From Ochromonas danica (Eukaryota; Sar; Chrysophyceae; Chromulinales; Chromulinaceae), in assembly GCA_015146655.1 (NCBI GenBank), contig VKHL01000001.1, positions 427,501 to 491,500 of the forward strand: a stretch of DNA of 64,000 nucleotides. The letters run 5' to 3'. The notes under the pieces are model-generated. The model was not told where the DNA came from and did not search any database. It saw only the letters and a list, made by a program, of their open reading frames with translations. Below, piece after piece: positions 12,196 to 24,388 of the stretch. The stretch's first letter is position 1; the number at the start of each line of letters is the position of its first letter. Position numbers and translations under genes: made by a program.

Positions 12196-12621
12196 TATTT
12201 GATCAAAGACTTAATGGATGAAAACAGACAACAAAGCCTCGCTGTTCCCTTATTAAGTTAACTTTGGTGGCGGGACGATGTGCAAAATGAAGTGGCGCGG
12301 AGGAGCCAAAAACGCGTTTTCTGTCAATAAGCTTGCCAGAGGTTCTGTTGCCACGCAGGCATAATGGAAGTTCCGCTGATACCGGGAGGTCTGCCTGCGT
12401 GGGCAAAGCTTCATCATCCCCCCAGGACAGGTGAGCGATCAGCCGCCATCACAGAAAAAGATCCCGATTGAGTGGAAAGCCATTGCTTGCTCCATCTCGA
12501 CCTTCTTTGACGTCTTTTTTGCTTGATTCTTTTCATGTAGGATCTATCTTATTTTATTGCTTGTACTGGATATAGGGAATAATTTTTTATTGGTTGCTAA
12601 TAATGTTTGATTTTATACAGC
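12196..12621. other. divergent promoter region, possible 5' UTR intron
   Basis: 426 bases between the hypothetical gene and the proton-ATPase start. TTAAGTTAA sits at 12253-12261, 58 bases upstream of the minus-strand start. A GTGAGC donor-like site at 12431 and an acceptor-like TTATACAG ending at 12620, one base before the ATPase ATG, suggest a 5' UTR intron. Expression data would be needed to confirm it. Confidence 0.4.
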
Positions 12622-15608
12622 ATGCCTAGCCAGACTGCTAAGCCAGGGTACGTACCTCCAAGTCTTGACAAAAGTGACCTGTCTCAGAATGCTGATTCAG
12701 CTGTTAGTCAAGGTAAGTGTTTATATATGTTTTTCTTGGTTCGGAATACTTAGAGCGGTAATTTTGTCTAGGTATTCCAATGACCGAAGAAGGAGAAGGA
12801 AAAGTCAAAGATTTCATCCCTTCAAAAGGTCTCACTGAAGGACAAGCCAGAGAATTACTTTTGAAATGGGGTAGAAATGAGTTGGAGGACAAGAAAAAAG
12901 CTAAGGTGAAATCTTTTGTCTATGTCCAGTTTTCTGAACCTTGCTGACCTGACCGTTCTACTTGTCTTCTTCTTCTTCTTCAGTGGTTGATCTTCTGTGA
13001 ACAGCTTTGGCAGCCTATGCCTATTATGATCTGGATTGCTGCTATTACGGAAGCTGGTATTAGTAACTGGCCCGATATGGCTATCCTCTTAGCTATTCAG
13101 TTCATCAATGCCTCCTTGGGTTACTATGAAATTACCAAAGCCGGTGATGCTGTTGCAGCCTTGAAGAAGTCTTTGAAGCCTCTCGCTACTGTTAAGCGTG
13201 AAGGAAAATGGTCTAACATCGATGCCGCTGAGGTTGTTCCTGGTGATTTGGTCTTGCTTGCTGCTGGTTCTGCCATTCCAGCGGATTGCTTGGTCAACGA
13301 AGGAACAATTGATGTTGATCAAGCCGCTTTGACTGGTGAATCTCTTCCAGTGACTATGTACAAAGGAAGTTCTTGCAAGATGGGTTCTAACGTTGTGCGT
13401 GGCGAGGTTGAGGCCACAGTAGAGTTTACCGGATCAAACACTTTCTTTGGTAAAACAGCATCTTTGCTGCAAGGTGACGAAGAGTTGGGCAATCTTCAGA
13501 AAGTTCTGCTTAACATTGTCATCGTGCTCGTCATCTTGTCTTTCTTTTTCTCTGGTATTGTCTTCGGATACCTCTTGGGGTCTGGTCAAGGCATCACGGA
13601 AACGATCTCTTTCACTGTTGTGTTGATTGTTGCCTCTATCCCTGTCGCCATTGAGATTGTGTGCACAACCACTTTGGCTTTGGGTTCCAAAGAGCTTTCC
13701 AAGCATGGTGCAATTGTCACTCGTCTGGCTGCCATCGAGGATATGGCTGGTATGACTATGCTTTGCTCTGATAAGACGGGAACTCTTACCATGAACAAGA
13801 TGATGATTCAAGCTGAAACTCCTGTTTATACCTCTGGTGAAAATCAATACTCGATTCTTCGTTATGCTGCTATGGCCGCTAAGTGGCATGAGCCGGCTAG
13901 AGATGCCCTTGATACCATGGTTTTGGGCCAAGCTGATTTGAAGTCCTTGGATACTGTTGAGCAGCTTGACTATATGCCTTTCGATCCTGTGGTCAAGAGA
14001 ACTGAAGGAACTCTCCGTGATCGCAAAAGTGGAAAGACCTTCAAGACTACAAAGGGTGCTCCTCATGTCATCATGAAGTTGATCAAGAATCCTGATGTAT
14101 GCCACAAATGCGAACATGATGTCACCTTATTGGGTGGTAGAGGTATTCGTGCTTTGGCTGTTGCGAAGACTGATGATAGCGGAGAGTGGCAGCTTCTTGG
14201 TCTGTTGACTTTCTTGGACCCTCCTCGTCATGACACTAAGGAAACTATTCATCGTGCAATCTCTTACGGTGTTGAAGTTAAGATGATCACTGGTGATCAT
14301 CTTTTAATTGCTATGGAAACTGCCCGTCAGTTGGATCTTGGTGATCGCGTCGAAGGTCGTCATGGTGTTGTTCCTTTGATTCGAGGCCCTGAAGGATTGC
14401 CAATGTTGGACCCTGAGACAAAGAAAGCTCCTGACAATCTTGGTCGGAATTATGGTGATTATATTCGTTCTGGACATGGCTTTGCTCAAGTCTTCCCTGA
14501 GCATAAGTTCTTGATTGTGCAATGCTTGCGTGAACTTGGTTTCAAAACTGGAATGACTGGTGATGGTGTCAATGATGCACCTGCATTGAAAAGAGCTGAT
14601 GTGGGAATTGCTGTTGCTGGAGCCACTGATGCTGCTCGTGCTGCCTCTGATATTGTTCTTACCCAGGAAGGTCTCTCCACTATCGTTGAGGGCATCATTA
14701 TCTCTCGTTGTATTTTCCAAAGAATGAAGAACTTCATCACTTACCGTATCGCTGCTACCTTACAGCTGCTCATTTTCTTCTTCATTGCTGTCCTTTCTAT
14801 GAAGCCCAGCGACTACATGCCTGATAACTGGGAAACCATTGATGGCTTTGGAGATGAGTGGCCTGATTACTTCAAGCTTCCTGTTCTCATGCTCATGTTG
14901 ATTACTCTGCTCAACGATGGTACTTTGATTTCCGTTGGTTATGACAATGTCAACCCTTCTCGCTACCCCAACGTTTGGAACTTGCCTGTGCTTTTCACCG
15001 TGTCGAGTGTTTTGGCTGGTGTTGCGTTGTTCTCTTCCCTGATTCTCTTATATCTCTGCCTGGACTCTTGGAACGACAGTAGTCTTCTGCATGAGATGGG
15101 TATCGGAGATCTCACCTATGGTCAGATTACAACCATCATTTACTTGAAGGTTTCCATCTCAGATTTCTTGACTCTCTTCTCCGCTCGTACGCATGATGGT
15201 TTCTTTTGGTCTTCTACTCCATCTCCAATCTTACTCCTCGCAGCTCTTTTCTCATTGACTTTGTCGACTATTCTTGCTTGCGTTTGGCCAGATGGAGATG
15301 TTGATGATCAAAATGTTGAAGGTTTGGCCCGTCGCGATCCTAAGGCTATGGCTGTTTACGTTTGGCTCTACTGTATTTTCTGGTGGTTCGTGCAAGACGC
15401 GAGCAAGGTGGCTCTCTATTGGTGGATGGAAGCTTACAATATCTTAGGTATTAATGATTCGTTGATGATTAACTCTGGATTGGTTAACAAGGAGCTCCAG
15501 TCTGAGAACAACCCTCTTCTTGGAGATGAGGAGCGAGGTAGTAGCTTGCACAAGAGGCTCTTGTCTACTGGCCACCCCACTACTACTCCTCTTCACAGCA
15601 GTCATTAA
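12622..15608 (+). CDS. P3A-type plasma-membrane H+-ATPase
   Basis: Proton pump that energises the plasma membrane. Exons 12622..12712, 12772..12905 and 12984..15608 encode 949 residues, the normal length for the family. The 75 residues from the first two exons hold the cytosolic N-terminus. Hallmarks in order: TM1-2 (LWQPMPIMIWIAAITEA), the actuator LTGESLPV, TM4 ASIPVAIE, the phosphorylation site CSDKTGTLTMNKM (Asp about 335), the hinge MTGDGVNDAPALKRADVGIA, then VAGATDAARAASDIVL and TM5 with RMKNFITYRIAATLQLL. These are P3A rather than Ca2+ or Na+/K+ signatures. The C-terminal tail is short and Ser/His-rich. Codon choice favours GGT/GCT/CTT, suggesting high expression. Confidence 0.93.
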
Positions 15609-15858
15609 GTGTGTCCTGATATTGTTGGTGTGAGCACAATGTAACAGTAGTTTTGCGCCATTCGTTCTCAGCGATGGTAATGTTTTAGAGAATGTTACAA
15701 GCTTTATTAGGGTTCTATTGCTATGGCTGGTTAGTTATAGCACAGATTCTTTGACGTGATGCACTCAAGTACCTGCAATGTTACTAGAGATTTTCATTAA
15801 CTTGAGAGCATGACAAATATCCATCTTGTCTTCAGTTTTTTTTTGTCTCACATCAGTT

Positions 15859-16742
15859 TTACATAAAGTCATCTTCAAATCCTTTAGCAGCACTGTCAAA
15901 GTTAGGATTTATATGAGCCAAGCAAGGGTCAGCTAGCAAACCTCAAGAAGCAAATCAGAATGGCTGGACTAACCTGTCGTCTTTTGTGGCATGCATATCA
16001 GCATTAGAGTGCATATGATCAGCTCTCATGATCGAGCTATAGTTTTGTAGCTTCGCTAGTTCTTCACGTTCTCGGCGAGTATTCTTCTCTTCTTGTAGAC
16101 GTTGACGTGTCTCTGCTTTCTTCTCCGCACGAATCTCAGCATTTCGTTGTTCTTGTAGTTCTGCTAAGTCAGGATTACGCTCCTATACAGATGAGACATG
16201 GAATAAGGGAAGGATCATTCAATATATTAATCGCGATCCTATCTTCATTACCTCTTTAGTCTTCGTCAGGGCATTAACAATAGTCTTATCTCTTTTGATG
16301 CGAAGACGTTTAACTGCATGGCGGTCATGAAAGCCAATAGCACCAACATCCATATCAGATGTTTTATGCAAATTTTTCCAAGGTGTATAAACTAAACAGG
16401 ATTATTGGATATATCAGATCAGATCAGATCATGTCATCATAGTGTAAGCTGTGTGTTTATCTACTGCTGGAGGAGTGACTTACTAACAGCAACTTCAGAC
16501 AGTTTACATCCTTCAATACTATTGGCTTTAACTAACTGAGAACATTCTTGGATTGTCTTAGGTGAAACATCTTCCAAGTTTTCATTCTTCTTTAATCGCA
16601 AGTAGACATGTGCAGAGGAGAGATCGTCAACATGGAACCAGACGTCTTCAGGAAGACCATACTTGATTAAATCTTCATTTTCATATTTATCTCTTCCCAT
16701 GTAGATTATATAACCTTCTGAACTAGTGAAAAAGAAGACCAT
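15859..16742 (-). CDS. CCDC25: CCDC25 / NFACT-R domain protein
   Basis: Four exons, 16484..16742, 16252..16391, 15974..16182 and 15859..15892, join in phase to give 213 residues (human 208). The N-terminal NFACT-R domain is clear: [49 protein letters not shown], and across the splice YTPWKNL and [10 protein letters not shown]. The C-terminal half is a Glu/Lys/Arg coiled coil and ends in GFEDDFM, like the human protein. The last exon is only 34 bases; its acceptor (CTTTGACAG) was chosen because it alone restores this ending. Related NFACT-R proteins act in ribosome quality control. Human CCDC25 has also been reported as a DNA sensor at the cell surface; the role here is unknown. Confidence 0.88.
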
Positions 16743-17179
16743 TCTTTCTGTTTAGCACGCCTCAATTCATTTATAAAAGACAGTCGATGTCCGGCACAGA
16801 GCGGTGGGAGGTGTTATTGTCTTGCGCGCGCCTGTTGCAGATACTCGCTGTCATCAAAATAAACCAAAAATGACCCTTTGACAGAAGAGCGAATAATACT
16901 ACTGTCAAACTGTACTGTCAAACGATATTCAAGTTTATTCTTATCGCCAATACTTTTCAATGACCTGAGAGTTCTATAAGGTGGCAGATGCAAGTAAGTG
17001 ATGATGAATGAGATACAGAACATGACTTTTCACTGTTGTGTTATTATTGTGTTGCGCGCGTTCACCCCTCATTCCTATCACCACATCAATCTGATCGATG
17101 ACTAGAAGAGGAATTCTGGTCATAATCATCTGTACTAAGTACTACTTATAGTTCCAAACCAAATGCATGGGCAACTACT
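16743..17179. other. intergenic region with one small ORF
   Basis: 437 bases between two divergent genes. On the minus strand a 69-codon ORF (16814..17023) encodes a C-terminal part with beta-strand-like alternation. A perfect plus-strand donor (GTAAGTGATG) overlaps it. Neither is enough to call a gene. Confidence 0.3.
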
Positions 17180-18877
17180 ATGAGAAGATCTATGATAAAA
17201 GCAAGTGTCTTCATCAAGAATCTTCTCATCAACTTCCTCTATTTCCTTATTCATCATGTCGAAAGCAAAACAAAAGAATATCTTCGACAATTAAAAACAC
17301 ATGTCTTACAACTCAAGAAACAACAGCAGCAGCAACAACAACAAACCAATAATAGTCGTTTTGATGAAGATACAGTCTTATGGAGCGTATTCCAATTGCT
17401 CAAATTCTTTGTCAAATTCCCCTGGTTGATCTGCTATTACCTTTATATTGCACCTCTTGTCTATTTTCTTCGTCTTACCTGGTCATGTTGGATCTTTTTT
17501 TCCAGTGGCATTGGATTACAAAATAGACTAAAGAAAAGTCAAATTGCTCATTTTATTGGTCAACAGATTTGTTTCAAATATGATCGAATTCTATCAAAAG
17601 TGTCTTCTTCCAAACTATTCGAGCTAATTACATCATGTTTGGAAACCTTAGTAGAAGTGATTGTTTTGATTATTTGGCCATTTGCATCACCTCCACCTCA
17701 ATCTTCTACTCCTCCTCCAATTGATCTACCGAATCAGAAAGGTCTTGTTGGTGAAGATGAAATCTCCGAACTGGTTGATTATGAGGAAATGGAAAGTGAT
17801 CATTTAGAAATATCCCCGTTACATCGTCGCGCAGTTAAAGTGATGCACAATTATGTGCCACTCAATCCATTTCGTGCAACTGTTCGTCTGCACTCTGCTA
17901 CTGCCACAATTTCACCGCAGCACCTGTTGTCATCTAATAGTCTGGTTTGCACAGCATTAAGCCCAGCAGCAACACGCCCTGTACAAGTTATGGATTTGGT
18001 CGGGACAGACTCGCCGGCTTCTTTCCCTCCAACTCCTTTCTCGCGAGCATTCGTGATGAACAAAACTTCCGAAAAAGTTGTGAGCGTCATGTTTGCAGCT
18101 CGAGATCGTCTTCGCTTGGAGGCTCAATCAGTTTCCAGAGATGAATACAGTCGATCAGCTGCTAAAGAGGCTCAACGTCGAGGTCAATATGCTGTCTTTG
18201 ACCCACAGCAATCATCTGTTGGCATTGCGTTGACGTGTGGGAATCATTGTGCTATCAAAGTTGGCAAAGGTCTATGCTGTTCTTGCAGATCTATGATACC
18301 TATTCGGCCGAACTCTTTTGTTTATTTTGAGTTCTCAATTACAGTGTCTGACAACCAAGACCTAGCACTTGGATTAGGATTGAGTCCTCCGGATAGTCCT
18401 CTCAATGTTATGGTGGGTTCGTGGCCATGTTCAATTGGTCTTTATACAGATGGACAAGTTCTTGTGAGCAGTAAATGGCATCAGAGCATTCCTGGCGAGA
18501 AAATCTGCGCTGGGTCGACTATTGGAATGTTAGTATGTATCCCGTCGTCTTCCTCGTTGTCTCTTAAACCGCCCGAGTTAACAAGCGGTCCCAATGAAGA
18601 AAGTTTCAGACACGACTCCTTGCCCCTTCTTTGCAAGTTCAATGTGAATGGTAGCGGAATAGACTTTCCAGAACATGCCTTGGTCTCTTTGCACGAGGCG
18701 GCTTCTTTGCGCGCTCCATTGTTCCCCACAGTCAGTCTTTTCTCTGAGGAAGTTCGGGTATGGTGCCGATTTTGTGAGGCAGACATTGTTTATCGATCTC
18801 GTGGACACATCCAAGCTCCACCTGGTGTTCGGGTTTACTGTTTAGATGGGTCTCTACTGTTAGACGAGAATGAGTGA
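17180..18877 (+). CDS. membrane-anchored SPRY-domain protein
   Basis: Single-exon gene of 565 residues. The N-terminus carries a polyGln run (about 49-56, in a Q-rich basic segment) and three or four hydrophobic segments between about residues 75 and 170 (WLICYYLYIAPLVYFL, WSCWIFFSSGIGL, VEVIVLIIWPF), so it is probably a membrane or hairpin-anchored protein. A long linker follows, then a SPRY domain in the C-terminal 240 residues: NSFVYFEFSITVSD, LALGLGLSPPDSPLNVMVGS, CSIGLYTDGQVLV, STIGMLVCIP. SPRY domains mediate protein binding. The first ATG of the frame is at 17180, with other ATGs close by. Specific function unknown. Confidence 0.7.
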   Translation: MRRSMIKASVFIKNLLINFLYFLIHHVESKTKEYLRQLKTHVLQLKKQQQQQQQQTNNSRFDEDTVLWSVFQLLKFFVKFPWLICYYLYIAPLVYFLRLTWSCWIFFSSGIGLQNRLKKSQIAHFIGQQICFKYDRILSKVSSSKLFELITSCLETLVEVIVLIIWPFASPPPQSSTPPPIDLPNQKGLVGEDEISELVDYEEMESDHLEISPLHRRAVKVMHNYVPLNPFRATVRLHSATATISPQHLLSSNSLVCTALSPAATRPVQVMDLVGTDSPASFPPTPFSRAFVMNKTSEKVVSVMFAARDRLRLEAQSVSRDEYSRSAAKEAQRRGQYAVFDPQQSSVGIALTCGNHCAIKVGKGLCCSCRSMIPIRPNSFVYFEFSITVSDNQDLALGLGLSPPDSPLNVMVGSWPCSIGLYTDGQVLVSSKWHQSIPGEKICAGSTIGMLVCIPSSSSLSLKPPELTSGPNEESFRHDSLPLLCKFNVNGSGIDFPEHALVSLHEAASLRAPLFPTVSLFSEEVRVWCRFCEADIVYRSRGHIQAPPGVRVYCLDGSLLLDENE

Positions 18878-19088
18878 TATTGATTTTGAGGATAGATGAT
18901 GCGTAATTACCACAGACAGTTCAAAGTTCAAATTTACTAAAATTTTGTTATGTGAGGCAAAATTGGCATTTTCAATAGGTCTAACAATAATCAGGAATCG
19001 TGATCTTTCAGCAATTAAAAAGAGCACAGGAACGAGCAGAACAAAAAATTACAAAAATTCAAAACTGAGTTTAGCATAATTTGCTCCA

Positions 19089-20212
19089 TCAGCTACACTG
19101 GAGCTTGAATGAACACATAGCTTCATCAAAGGTTGGCACATAATCTCCCTCCTGCTGTTGGCCATTCCCACTGGCCGCGGAAGCAGATAAAGCACCAGTA
19201 GTATCATTCGCAGATAAGGGGTTGAAGAGTTCCAAAAGTTCCCTTTCATCCTGTACTGAATATTGATAACCAAGCGTTTCTACGGGAGCGCTTGGAAACG
19301 AAAAAGATGTTGTTGGAGGCATCGAGCAATTTGGAAGAATAAACTGACAATCTCGACGCTCACTAGCAAAATTTGAACCGACATTAACATTAGGTGGGAG
19401 TGGGAGTGAGGAAGAGAAAGTTGATGGAATCGTGGGAGGTCCTCGGGTTCCCTCGATACTGACATGGGGGATGTTGGTGGGCATGGCCAATGGCATTCTT
19501 TCGACAAAATTAATCGACGCTGGGAAAGAAATATTGCGACCATACCCAATATTCATTGTAAGTTTCGACATCGATTTTGGAGCAGACGAAGGAATACACC
19601 CAGGTACACCAGCTGCTGCTGCCATGGCACTGCTGGAACTGGAAGCTGCCACACTAATTGGAGCTTTTAGAATACCATTCGAAGATATTGGCTGTGTGAT
19701 ATTAATGGTAGAAGGTATCATAGAAGCTTTTGATTGCGTTGCAATAATTTTTCTTTTGTTAGAGAGTCTGTCTGCATTGGATTTCCCAGATGCGTGTAGT
19801 ACCTGGTCATAACTCTGCAGCGTCCCCTTAATAGGCAGGCGTTTAATCTCATGAAGTAACTCTTTTCTGTCCCTTTGAAACTTCGGATGAAAATAACAGC
19901 CTTGATCTTCACCTTTGGTTAGTCGACGAAAGCCATACAAGTTCAATTGACGTTGGAAAGATGTCAATTTTGTATCTAAAGGAGAGATTCTGCATTAACA
20001 CAACTGCTTATAGGTTTAACAAGACAATTCTTACGTTTAAAATACTTCGGAACGATATCATTAGCAAATATCTCTTGATCAATAATTCGAAAGCAAAGTC
20101 CATTTGCTGCCCATTGAACGATATCTCCATTCTCTTTCTCCATGAGTATAAATAATTTCTGAGGAAAAGACAATGTAGAATTAGCATAATCAGGTTCATT
20201 AGATGTGATCAT
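19089..20212 (-). CDS. heat-shock-factor-type transcription factor
   Basis: Two exons, 20035..20212 and 19089..19975, splice in phase inside the DNA-binding domain at the position KYFK-H and give 354 residues. The HSF winged-helix domain (about 13-107) is complete: FPQKLFILMEKENGDIVQW, FRIIDQEIFANDIVPKYFK, recognition helix TSFQRQLNLYGFRR, then GCYFHPKFQRDRKELL. The SFQRQLNLYGF form is common in stramenopile HSFs, which are greatly expanded in diatoms. No heptad HR-A/B region follows; instead there are Ser/Ala/Pro-rich stretches and a C-terminal acidic-aromatic segment. It is divergent from the Ca2+-ATPase. The start chosen (MITSNEPDYANSTLS) sits 12 residues before the domain. Confidence 0.88.
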
Positions 20213-20922
20213 CTTTTGTTTTCAAAAGGTCAAAAGCAAGAAATGATCCAAGGAAATATAGAAGTTGGCTGGTCGAACTAGAAGTTAGTGGGCTTGATGT
20301 CTGCTACTACGCTGATGCCCCACTGTGAGTGTGTGTGTGTGACCGCGACAAACACAGTGGGGTCGAGTGCGTAGGTCAACAGCAAGTTGATGTTGCTCGC
20401 TTTGCTTTTCGCGCAGGCAGACAGGCCCGGGGTCCCGGATCCGGGCCTCTTTGCATGCAAATGGAAAACCCATCAGTCTTTTCCCAGTTAACTGGTAAGA
20501 ACTGCTGTCGGGTTTTTGGTGGGGGTTTGACCGTTTCAGACTCATTTGGTTTGGTTGTGTGTAACGGTTCTCTCTGTTGCTGACACCCATGGGCTGGTTT
20601 GGCTGGGCTGCTGTTGTTGTTCTGCTGCTGTCGCCGTTGCGCGCACATGACCCCTTCCAGACAGAAGAATCCCATACAACAACTCCTTTGTCATCCATCC
20701 CCACTGGACATATTCCTTCTTGTTGACCATTGGACATCTTTTTCTCTAGTGATTGATTGATTGATTGATTTCTCAGTCACTCTAATTACTCTTTATTTAA
20801 TTTTTTAAGAATTAATAGGAAAGACGTTTCAGGCGATCGTATCCTATTTCCAAGGCAAAGAAATTACGGAGCTGCCGGCAGAAAGTACTCGTCAAATTAG
20901 CGTGCACCTGGACGGAGCAAGA
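20213..20922. other. divergent region HSF / Ca2+-ATPase
   Basis: 710 bases. It contains a short GT run near 20325-20341, a G+C-rich block with two palindromic elements (20423-20461), and five tandem GATT units near 20746-20770. The frame immediately upstream of the ATPase ATG is open from 20809. A 150-codon minus-strand ORF here has low-complexity, non-conserved sequence and is not called. Confidence 0.4.
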
Positions 20923-23900
20923 ATGTCCATCAGCGTAAGTTTGCTCGATTATTTTTTATATTATTTTTGACAACTGATCTGAGTTCCGACAATTTTTTAT
21001 TTTTGCTTCCCGTTTCCTTGATAAACAGAGTGAGCTCACTCAGGCATTGCTGGACTCTTTAAATGTGGAGCAACAAAGGGATGAGAATAGAAAAGTCCTA
21101 GATGATCTTGGTGGTGTTGAAGCCTTGGCCAGAATTATTGGACTGAACGTTCACACTGGCTTGACTCAACAACAAGTCAAGTTGCTAAGAGACAAGTTCG
21201 GAGCCAATGCCTATCCTGAAGCTCCACTTGACAGCTTCTTCAAGCTGCTTTTAGAAGCATTATCAGATATGATCTTGATCATTCTGATTATTGCTGCTAG
21301 TGTGTCGTTGATCATCGGTGTGTTGACCGAACCTGATCATGGCTGGATTGAAGGTTGTGCGATTTTCATTGCGATTGCTCTTGTCTCCACAATCTCGGCA
21401 GGCAATGACTATTCCAAGCAATTGCAGTTTCGAGCATTGGAACATTCTTCTGCTGATGATGAACGAACATCTGTTTTGCGTGAAGGTTGCGTGGAACGCA
21501 TTAATCCCAAGGATGTTGTTGTGGGAGACATCCTTGTCTTGCAGGTACTTCCCTGTATGTCCTATTTTCTCGATGATCTGTTCTAACAATGTTAAACATA
21601 GGCTGGTGATATGATTCCTGCTGATAGCATCATGTTGGACAAGTCTGTTTTGAAGAGCAATGAATCGTCACTCACTGGAGAACCTGATGATCTGAAGAAA
21701 ACTCGAGATCACGACTGCTTCCTTCTCTCCTCCTGTTTGATTACAGAAGGTGAAGATTGTAAGGCTTTGGTGATTGGTATCGGAACTCATTCTCAATGGG
21801 GAAAGATCAAAGCAAACTTAGTCTCTGAAGCCGTTAACACACCTCTCCAGGACAAGCTTGAAGACATGGCCAAGCTGGTAAGGCATTGCCATGACATAAT
21901 TTGACATGGGTTATATTTTGTAATGTGTGATTTTTGTTGCTATTAGATTGGAAAAGTTGGTATTGTGTTCTCTGTGGGAACATTTCTTGCTTTGGTTATT
22001 TCGATTTGGGCTCGACATCACGGAAATGATGTTCTCTTGGGTTTTGTGAATGCTTTTATCATTGCTGTTACGATTGTTGTCGTCGCTATTCCGGAGGGTT
22101 TGCCTCTTGCAGTGACTATTGCTTTGGCATATTCTACGAAAAAGATGTATAAGGATCAGTGCTTTATTCGAGTACTAGCAGCGTGCGAGACTATGGGAAA
22201 TGCTACTAATATTTGTTCTGACAAGACTGGAACATTGACCGAGAATCGCATGACTGTTGTAGAAGGTTGGTTTGGAAATACTGTCTACAATCAGGATGAC
22301 TTCGAACGAGCCCATACAAATATCCCAGAGGGAGTGCGCAAATTAATTGCTGAACAAGTTTCCATTAACCGTAGCGCTTATTTAGTCCACAGAGATCCTG
22401 ATGGTCGAGAATTAGATCGTCCAATTATTGTGGGTAACAAAACCGAAGGTGCTTTAATCATGATGTTACGCGCCTGGGGTTTGGACTATGAGGCGGTAAA
22501 GCAGCACGCTTTCAATGAAGAGAAAGACAGAATTTTTAATTTTAACTCTGGCAAGAAGCGCTCCACGGCTGTTGTTCATCAACCTGATGGTAGTGTGCGT
22601 ATCTTCTGTAAAGGAGCGAGTGAATGGATTCTGAAGGATTGTACTCATTTCCTCACTCCAAACTCCTCCGAACAAGTTCTTTCTGAAGATAAGCGTGCAG
22701 AGCTAGAGCGTCTCATCCTTTCCATGGCTGAGAATGCTTTACGAACACTTTGTTTGGCTCATCGTGATTTCAAGCGACCTTCTGATTTGCCATCAAATTG
22801 GCAGGAGAATCCCCCAGACAATGCTCATCTATGCCTTGACTGTATTGTGGGTATTATCGATCCTCTTCGTCCCGATGTGAAAGAGGCTGTTAGAATCGCC
22901 CAACAAGCTGGTGTCACTGTGCGCATGGTAACTGGAGACAATATCGCAACTGCTTGTGCAATTGCCAGACAGTGTGGTATCCTCACTCCCACTGGGTTGG
23001 CTGTCGAAGGCCCCACTTTCCGTAAAATGAAGCCTAAGGATGTTGATAATATTCTTCCTCGTCTCCAAGTCATGGCTCGTTCTTCTCCGGATGACAAATA
23101 TCTTTTGGTAACACGACTCAATGGTCATGGCATTCCCTCGGATCGCGAAGAGTGGGAAAAGAAATTTAAAGACAGAGAAGGTGTGACTTGGGAAAAGGAT
23201 CGTGATCTTTTGCTGCCTGGATATCGCGAAGAATGGGAGGACACGCGACCTGAAGGAGGACAGGTAGTTGGTGTGACGGGTGATGGAACCAACGATGCCC
23301 CAGCTCTAAAAGCTGCTGATGTAGGACTTTCCATGGGCATTACAGGAACCAAGGTTGCTCAAAGTGCTTCCGATATTGTCATTCTAGATGATAAATTCTC
23401 CTCCATTGTGAAGGCTATTTCTTGGGGGCGTTGTGTCTATGACAATATTCGCAAGTTTTTGCAGTTCCAGCTTTCGGTCAATCTGGTCGCTCTTATGCTT
23501 GTTTTTATCGCTGCGCTTGCAGATTTTGAGTCACCTCTTAACTCGGTGCAGCTTCTCTGGGTGAACCTGGTTATGGACACAATGGGAGCGCTTGCATTGG
23601 GAACAGAAACGCCCACACCAGAACTACTTGAACGAAAGCCGTACAAACGAACAGCTTCTCTTATTTCTTGGCCCATGCGTCGAAACATCGCGGTTCAGTC
23701 AATCTTCCAGTTGGCTATGTTGCTTATTCTACTTTTCACGGGTGCTCAATGGTTCGGTGTTCATGAAGGCGTAGCATGCTTGAACTACGACGTTAAGAGC
23801 AATGGTTACCGCTGGGATCCTTCCACCGGCGACAGAACAGACAATGGGGTGATTACTTGTTCTTCCTTTGATTCTTACTGCGATGGCGATAAAGATACTT

Positions 23901-24388
23901 CATGCTATCAAAGTACACACCATTATTGGAACGTTACTAACACAATCCCCTTCAAGTTCAAAGACCTCGACGAATACTCTGATAAGTGCCTGACATGCCA
24001 GAAGAATGATTATACTCATGGTAGCATTATCTTCAATACCTTCATCTTTTGCCAAGTCTTCAATGAATATACGTCACGGAGTATCTTTGATGAATGGAAT
24101 TTCCTTCGTGGCATTCTTGAGAACTACATCTTCATTTGTGTGTCTTTGGTCACGATAGGATGTCAAATTATGCTCATTGAGGTTGGTGGTGAGTTCCTCA
24201 AAACAACGCCTTTAACGATTGATCAGTGGCTGATCACGGTTGCTCTTGGAGCGATTGGTTTACCCATTGGTATACTCATGCGATTTATTCCTGTCAAAGA
24301 AGATCCAAAGTCATTCTTTGACAATGCGGGTAGTTCGGGAGTAACAGAGTCGGTTGGCCAGAATATCGCGCCAAGAGAGCTTGTATAA
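20923..24388 (+). CDS. P2B-type (PMCA-like) Ca2+-ATPase
   Basis: Calcium-exporting P-type ATPase. Exons 20923..20934, 21029..21544, 21602..21877 and 21947..24388 are all phase 0 and give 1081 residues. The first coding exon would be only MSIS. Motifs: TM2 region ILIILIIAASVSLIIG, actuator SSLTGEPDDLKK, TM4 VAIPEGLPLAVTIALAYS (the PEGL calcium-site motif), CSDKTGTLTENRMTVVEGWF, the nucleotide-domain segment FCKGASEWIL, the hinge VTGDGTNDAPALKAADVGLS, and TM6 LLWVNLVMDTMGALALGTE. These fit P2B/plant ACA pumps. No clear calmodulin-binding helix is seen at either end. The gene is convergent with the ABC transporter, 270 bases away. Confidence 0.92.

Noticed and set aside
13434-14117. 227-codon minus-strand ORF
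   Set aside because: Antisense shadow inside the P3A ATPase exon.
16814-17023. 69-codon minus-strand ORF
   Set aside because: No homology recognised and it overlaps a strong plus-strand donor-like site. Could be real but is not supportable from sequence alone.
20285-20737. 150-codon minus-strand ORF upstream of HSF
   Set aside because: Low-complexity Gln/Ser/Arg/His composition, overlaps the shared promoter and the palindromes, no domain, and HSF has a good start of its own at 20212.
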